Source: Erythrobacter sp. (lineage in GTDB: Bacteria; Pseudomonadota; Alphaproteobacteria; Sphingomonadales; Sphingomonadaceae). From it: 56,251 nt of DNA. Location of the stretch: assembly GCA_024642335.1 (NCBI GenBank), contig JAHEBH010000013.1:1-56251 (forward strand), read 5' to 3'. Shown piece after piece: positions 52,609 to 56,251 of this stretch; positions within the stretch are counted from its first letter, which is position 1; each line of letters opens with the position of its first letter. The translations under genes and the position numbers were made by a program. The notes under the pieces are model-generated. The model saw nothing but the letters and a program-made list of their open reading frames with translations. It was not told the DNA's origin and did not search any database.

Positions 52609-52983
52609 ATGCCCAAAGGACGTATCGAACATGTCAATCTGACGGTCACCGACATCGAACGCTCGGCCGCTTTCTTCGAAAAGCTGCTGGGCTGGCACCA
52701 GCGCTGGCGCGGACCGGGCGGCGGCGGGGCCGGAGAGACCATCCATGTAGGCGAGGAGGAGACATACCTCGCCCTCTATACCGACCGGAAGGACCACGCC
52801 GGCCAGGAGAAGGGCCGCCCGATGAACCATGTCGGCCTGCTGGTCGACGATCTCGATGCAGCCGAACGTGTGGTGATCGATCATGGCCTCGATCCCTGGG
52901 GCCACGACGATTACGAACCCGGCCGGCGCTTCTATTTCTACGACTGGGACGGGATCGAATTCGAGGTAGTCAGCTATGAATGA
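52609..52983 (+). CDS. VOC-family (glyoxalase-fold) protein, likely SoxR target
   Basis: This 124-residue protein of one VOC unit pair reads RIEHVNLTVTDIERSAAFFE, then NHVGLLVDDLDAAE and FEVVSYE, with the metal-ligand His in IEHV and NHV and a Glu in EFEV. It resembles glyoxalase / dioxygenase superfamily members, and the reaction is unknown. A TTG at 52576 is also in frame; I choose the ATG that gives MPKGRIEHVNL. It stands alone after a SoxR box, which suggests a role against redox-active compounds. It converges with gshA. Confidence 0.85.
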   Translation: MPKGRIEHVNLTVTDIERSAAFFEKLLGWHQRWRGPGGGGAGETIHVGEEETYLALYTDRKDHAGQEKGRPMNHVGLLVDDLDAAERVVIDHGLDPWGHDDYEPGRRFYFYDWDGIEFEVVSYE

Positions 52984-53024
52984 GCCGATGCGAACGCCGG
53001 AAATGCGTTTTTGGCGATTGCCCC

Positions 53025-53102
53025 TGCCCGAAGGTGCTGAGCCTGCCGAACCACGAAAGTCTGTACCCAATCGCTCTTCGACAAGCACAGGAAGATCGGC
53101 AA
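53025..53102. repeat. Degenerate inverted repeat (TTCGACAGGCTCAG type)
   Basis: The region 53025-53050 is the complement of a TTCGGCAGGCTCAGC-like arm, and 53077-53102 is a diverged second arm starting TTCGACAAGCACAGG. About two thirds of positions agree. It lies between the convergent VOC and gshA genes. Repeats of this type are common between genes in related bacteria. This copy looks decayed. Confidence 0.55.
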
Positions 53103-53115
53103 GGATAGCGATAGT

Positions 53116-54486
53116 TTAGAACGCCTCTTCGTAGACCCTGGAGATATCCCCACCCCATTCGCCATGGAACTTGTCCAGCAGGCGTTGGGCGGGGACTTTC
53201 CCGCTTTTCACGATTTCGCGCAGCGGGTTGAGGAAACCGGTCTCGTCGCTGCCGCCACTGTCCAGACGCGCGCGCGCGGAAAGGCCGGAGTGGACGATAC
53301 CGAGCACCTCGCCCGCAAGATCGCGCAGCTTACGCCCGCCGGGAATGGGGGCATCGAGCGCCAGCTTTGGCACGGCATTGCGCAGCGCCTCGCGCTCTTC
53401 CATCGACCAGTCCTTGACCAGGTCCCAGGCCGCATCGAGCGCGGCACCGTCATAGAGCAGGCCGACCCAAAATGCGGGCAGCGCGCAAATGCGGTTCCAC
53501 GGCCCGCCATCGGCACCGCGCATTTCCAGGAAGCTCTTGAGACGCACTTCGGGGAAGGCGGTGGACAGGTGGTCCGTCCAGTCGCTCGGCGTCGGCAGTT
53601 CGCCGGGCAGTGCGGGAAGTTCGCCCTTCAGGAAGTCACGGAAACTCTGCCCGGCGGCATCGATATATTTCCCGTCACGGAAGACGAAATACATCGGCAC
53701 ATCGAGCATGTAATCGACATAGCGTTCGTAACCGAAGCCGTCTTCGAATACGAAAGGCAGCATGCCCGTGCGATGTGGATCGGTATCCGACCAGATGTGG
53801 CTGCGGAAGGACAGGAAGCCATTGGGCTTGCCTTCGGTAAAGGGTGAATTGGCAAACAACGCGGTCGCCAACGGTTGCAGCGCCAGCGATGTGCGGAACT
53901 TCTTGGCCATGCAGGCCTCGCTCGCATAATCGAGGTTTACCTGGATCGTGCAGGTGCGCAGCATCATGTCGAGTCCGAGATTGCCGACGCGGGGCATGTG
54001 CCGCAACATGATGTCGTAGCGCCCCTTTGGCATCACCGGCAATTCCGCGCGCGTCTTGTCCGGCCACATGCCCAGCCCGAGGAATCCGACCCCCATCTCC
54101 TCGCCCACCTTCTTGCACTGCTGCAAATGGCGACCGGTTTCGGCGCAGGTCTGGTGCAGATTGTCGAGCGGCGCTCCCGACAGTTCCAGCTGACCAGCCG
54201 GTTCCAGGCTGATCGTGCCGTCATCGCCGCTCATGGCGATAACCTTGCCGTTCTCCTCGACCGGCTCCCACCCGAACTGGCGCATGGCCATCAGAATGTC
54301 GAAAATACCGCCCTTCTCGTCGTAAGAAGGCGCGCGCTTGTCCTCGTGGCGGAAGACCAGCTTTTCGTGTTCGGTGCCGATCTTCCATCGGGCAGGCGGC
54401 TTCTCGCCCGCCTGCATCGGCTGGACCAGATCATCGCGGCTCTCGATCGGCCGCTCCTCTGCCTCTGACGCCTTGCGGGTGCTCAT
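53116..54486 (-). CDS. gshA: Glutamate-cysteine ligase, plant/alphaproteobacterial type
   Basis: This 456-residue protein makes gamma-glutamylcysteine, the first step of glutathione synthesis. It matches the GCS2 group: RWKIGTEHEKLVF at the ATP/Glu site, ISLEPAGQLELSGAPL, MRTCTIQVNLDYAS-like segments, and FLEMRGADGGPWNRICALPA. Length is usual. It lies 70 bases downstream of rsmE on the same strand and probably shares its transcript. Glutathione production fits the nearby SoxR system, though no operator was seen here. Confidence 0.95.
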   Translation of the reverse strand: MSTRKASEAEERPIESRDDLVQPMQAGEKPPARWKIGTEHEKLVFRHEDKRAPSYDEKGGIFDILMAMRQFGWEPVEENGKVIAMSGDDGTISLEPAGQLELSGAPLDNLHQTCAETGRHLQQCKKVGEEMGVGFLGLGMWPDKTRAELPVMPKGRYDIMLRHMPRVGNLGLDMMLRTCTIQVNLDYASEACMAKKFRTSLALQPLATALFANSPFTEGKPNGFLSFRSHIWSDTDPHRTGMLPFVFEDGFGYERYVDYMLDVPMYFVFRDGKYIDAAGQSFRDFLKGELPALPGELPTPSDWTDHLSTAFPEVRLKSFLEMRGADGGPWNRICALPAFWVGLLYDGAALDAAWDLVKDWSMEEREALRNAVPKLALDAPIPGGRKLRDLAGEVLGIVHSGLSARARLDSGGSDETGFLNPLREIVKSGKVPAQRLLDKFHGEWGGDISRVYEEAF

Positions 54487-54556
54487 GCCAAGGCCGTTAG
54501 GATGATAAGCATGGTCACGCCAGTATCAATTTGTCTCGGCTGTAAATACATGGGAA

Positions 54557-55303
54557 TCAGTTCCAATCGCCCGCCGCACCCATCCACAGTGAGGTGGCCG
54601 CAAGCGCCGCAGTTTCGCCGCGCAGGATGCGTGGGCCCAGCGATATGGGGCGTGATTCCGGCATGTCACGGATCAATGCGCGTTCGGCATCGTCAAACCC
54701 GCCTTCGGGACCGGTCAGGATGGCTGCAGGTGGCAAATGTTCGGCGAAAGCCTTGGCCGCAGGCTCGCCGCCCAGCTCATCGGAAAAAAAGAGGATGCGG
54801 TCTCCCGGCCAGTGCCTGAGCAATTGCTCCAGCTTCATCGGCTCCGTCACTTCTGGAAGCGCCGTACGCGCGCATTGTTCTGCCGCTTCAGTGACGATCG
54901 TCTTGGCACGATCCATGTTAAGCTTGTCGGCAACGCAGCGGTGCGTGATGACCGGCTGGATGCGCGCCACGCCCAGTTCGGTCGCCTTTTCCAGCACCAT
55001 GTCGAAACGGTCCTTCTTCAGCAATGCGGGGCAGAGCCAGAAATCCGGCACCTCCTCCCGCTCTCGCAGCTTTTCGACCACTTGCAGCGAAAGGTTACGC
55101 TTGGACGCTTCGACAACCCGCGCTGCCCATTCGCCGGTGAGATTGTCGCACAGAATTACCGCACCGCCTTCTGCCACGCGCATGACGCGCAGCAGGTAAT
55201 GCGCCTGCGGGCCATCGATCTGGACGGTCATGTCCTGCGCCAAGGCAGCCTCTACAAAGAGACGTGGTGCGCTTCGTGGCGGCCATGCGGGCGTTGCGGG
55301 CAT
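54557..55303 (-). CDS. rsmE: 16S rRNA (uracil1498-N3)-methyltransferase RsmE
   Basis: This 248-residue SPOUT methyltransferase has an N-terminal PUA-like part (RLFVEAALAQ, HYLLRVMRV). The knot domain reads LCPALLKKDRFDMVLEKATE, LGVARIQPVI, TGPEGGFDDAE and SLGPRILRGETAAL, the last two being the SAM-binding loops. It methylates U1498 in the 30S decoding site. It diverges from ubiA across 39 bases and lies upstream of gshA. Confidence 0.96.
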   Translation of the reverse strand: MPATPAWPPRSAPRLFVEAALAQDMTVQIDGPQAHYLLRVMRVAEGGAVILCDNLTGEWAARVVEASKRNLSLQVVEKLREREEVPDFWLCPALLKKDRFDMVLEKATELGVARIQPVITHRCVADKLNMDRAKTIVTEAAEQCARTALPEVTEPMKLEQLLRHWPGDRILFFSDELGGEPAAKAFAEHLPPAAILTGPEGGFDDAERALIRDMPESRPISLGPRILRGETAALAATSLWMGAAGDWN

Positions 55304-55342
55304 GGCTAGGCACTAGCGATGTGTACGGCTAGGAGGCAAGCC

Positions 55343-56248
55343 ATGACGAGCAACCAGATCACTCCCGACAGCCAACATCGCGGCCTGGTTGGCCTGCTAC
55401 CCACTGCGGCACGCGATTATGCGCTTCTGGCGCGTTTCGACCGGCCGATCGGCTGGTGGCTGCTGTTCTGGCCCTGCGCCTGGGGCGTGTGGCTGACGGG
55501 GACCGGTTTCCAGTGGCAATTGGTGCTGTGGCTGCTGCTCGGCTCCATAGCCATGCGCGGGGCGGGCTGCGTCTATAACGATATCGTCGATGCCGATTTG
55601 GACCGGCAGGTGGAACGCACTGCGGCACGGCCTGTCGCCAGCGGGCGTATAAGCCTGAAGGCGGCATGGGTGTGGCTTCTTGCCCTGTGCGGCGTTGGCC
55701 TGGTCGTGCTGCTGCAATTGCGCTGGCAAGCCCAGGTCGTTGCGCTGGCGAGCCTGCTGCTGGTCGCGGCCTATCCCTTCATGAAGCGCATCACCTGGTG
55801 GCCGCAGGCGTGGCTGGGGCTGGTCTTCACATGGGGGGCGCCGGTGGGCTGGATCGCGCTGCGATCTGACCTCCCGGGGGTCATGCTGGCACTCTATGCC
55901 GGGGCCTTCTTCTGGTGCATGGCCTATGACACGATCTATGCGCTGCAAGACCGCGAGGATGACGCGCTGGTCGGCATCAGGTCCAGCGCCTTGCGCCTTG
56001 GCGCCAATGTGAAGACGGGCGTGGGCCTGTTCTATACAGGCGCAATCGCCTGCCTTGCGCTCGCCTTCTGGCTCTTGCGGGAAGACTGGCTGGCGCTGCT
56101 CGCACTGGTCCCTGCAGCGGTGCATTTTTCCTGGCAGGTCAGAACGCTCGACCCGGCCGATCCTGCCAATCCGCTCACGCGCTTCCGCAGCAACCGGATG
56201 GCAGGCGCGCTGGTGGCCGCCGCCTGTTTCGTGGTCGGAAACGCCTGA
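55343..56248 (+). CDS. ubiA: 4-hydroxybenzoate polyprenyltransferase UbiA
   Basis: This 301-residue inner-membrane protein has about eight or nine helices and the two Asp-rich prenyl-diphosphate/Mg motifs: NDIVDADLDRQVERT (NDxxDxxxD) and YALQDREDDALVGIRSSA (DxxxD). It joins the polyprenyl tail to 4-hydroxybenzoate in ubiquinone synthesis. The ATG at 55343 follows AGGAGG; an ATG eight codons earlier is less well placed. The gene is complete, and its stop lies three bases from the window end. Confidence 0.95.
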   Translation: MTSNQITPDSQHRGLVGLLPTAARDYALLARFDRPIGWWLLFWPCAWGVWLTGTGFQWQLVLWLLLGSIAMRGAGCVYNDIVDADLDRQVERTAARPVASGRISLKAAWVWLLALCGVGLVVLLQLRWQAQVVALASLLLVAAYPFMKRITWWPQAWLGLVFTWGAPVGWIALRSDLPGVMLALYAGAFFWCMAYDTIYALQDREDDALVGIRSSALRLGANVKTGVGLFYTGAIACLALAFWLLREDWLALLALVPAAVHFSWQVRTLDPADPANPLTRFRSNRMAGALVAAACFVVGNA

Positions 56249-56251
56249 TCC

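Noticed and set aside
1-56251. Mobile elements or CRISPR arrays
   Set aside because: No transposase, integrase, cas gene or regularly spaced direct repeats were seen. The repeats found are isolated palindromes at gene ends.

Overview
The window looks like a chromosomal segment of a GC-rich alphaproteobacterium of the order Sphingomonadales (Erythrobacter/Novosphingobium-like). This is an inference from three things: large TonB-dependent receptors with a TIVVTG-type TonB box, a MucR/Ros-type zinc-finger regulator beside an alphaproteobacterial Fur, and the gene order nfu-tsaB-rimI-mucR-fur-plsC-miaB-phoH and dciA-dsbA-smc. No insertion sequence, phage gene, integrase or CRISPR array was seen.

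Positions 1-13024 are the most accessory-looking part. A gene end and a palindromic repeat are followed by a TonB receptor, a tRNA-Gln and a polysaccharide flippase-like membrane protein. Then comes a locus that looks devoted to a sulfated substrate: a VOC protein and a cytosolic sulfatase in one operon, a LysR regulator, a divergent TonB receptor, a second paralogous sulfatase with a Tat signal, and a convergent MFS carrier resembling aromatic-acid symporters. Outer-membrane uptake, desulfation and inner-membrane transport would fit together, but the substrate is unknown.

Positions 13129-24913 are mostly housekeeping: type II DAHP synthase, a periplasmic M16 peptidase, a NifU-like Fe-S scaffold, a RutE-like reductase, tsaB/rimI, mucR, fur, an acyltransferase, miaB, a small lipoprotein and phoH. 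Positions 25034-32451 hold an unrelated block between phoH and ybeY, genes that are normally adjacent: MmgE/PrpD, a sugar-nucleotidyltransferase-like protein, a nucleotide-sugar dehydrogenase, a GT2 glycosyltransferase, a sulfotransferase-like protein and an aldehyde dehydrogenase. The operon resumes with ybeY and corC.

Positions 33996-43384 carry a second LysR with a two-domain SnoaL-like exported protein, a lipoprotein-cyclophilin pair, mgtE, an FAD oxidoreductase, a DUF1489 gene, and a minus-strand operon of serine hydrolase, nudC and a FrnE-like DsbA protein. Positions 43381-49974 are mutY and, divergently, dciA, two different DsbA-like proteins and smc. After an AT-richer 450-base gap come a membrane GGDEF/EAL protein with a degenerate EAL domain, soxR with a near-canonical SoxR box facing a VOC gene, gshA, rsmE and ubiA.

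Intergenic palindromic repeats of at least three types occur at gene ends (170-272, 27341-27479, 40074-40159, 53025-53102). Assignments rest on motif recognition by eye; no database search was run.
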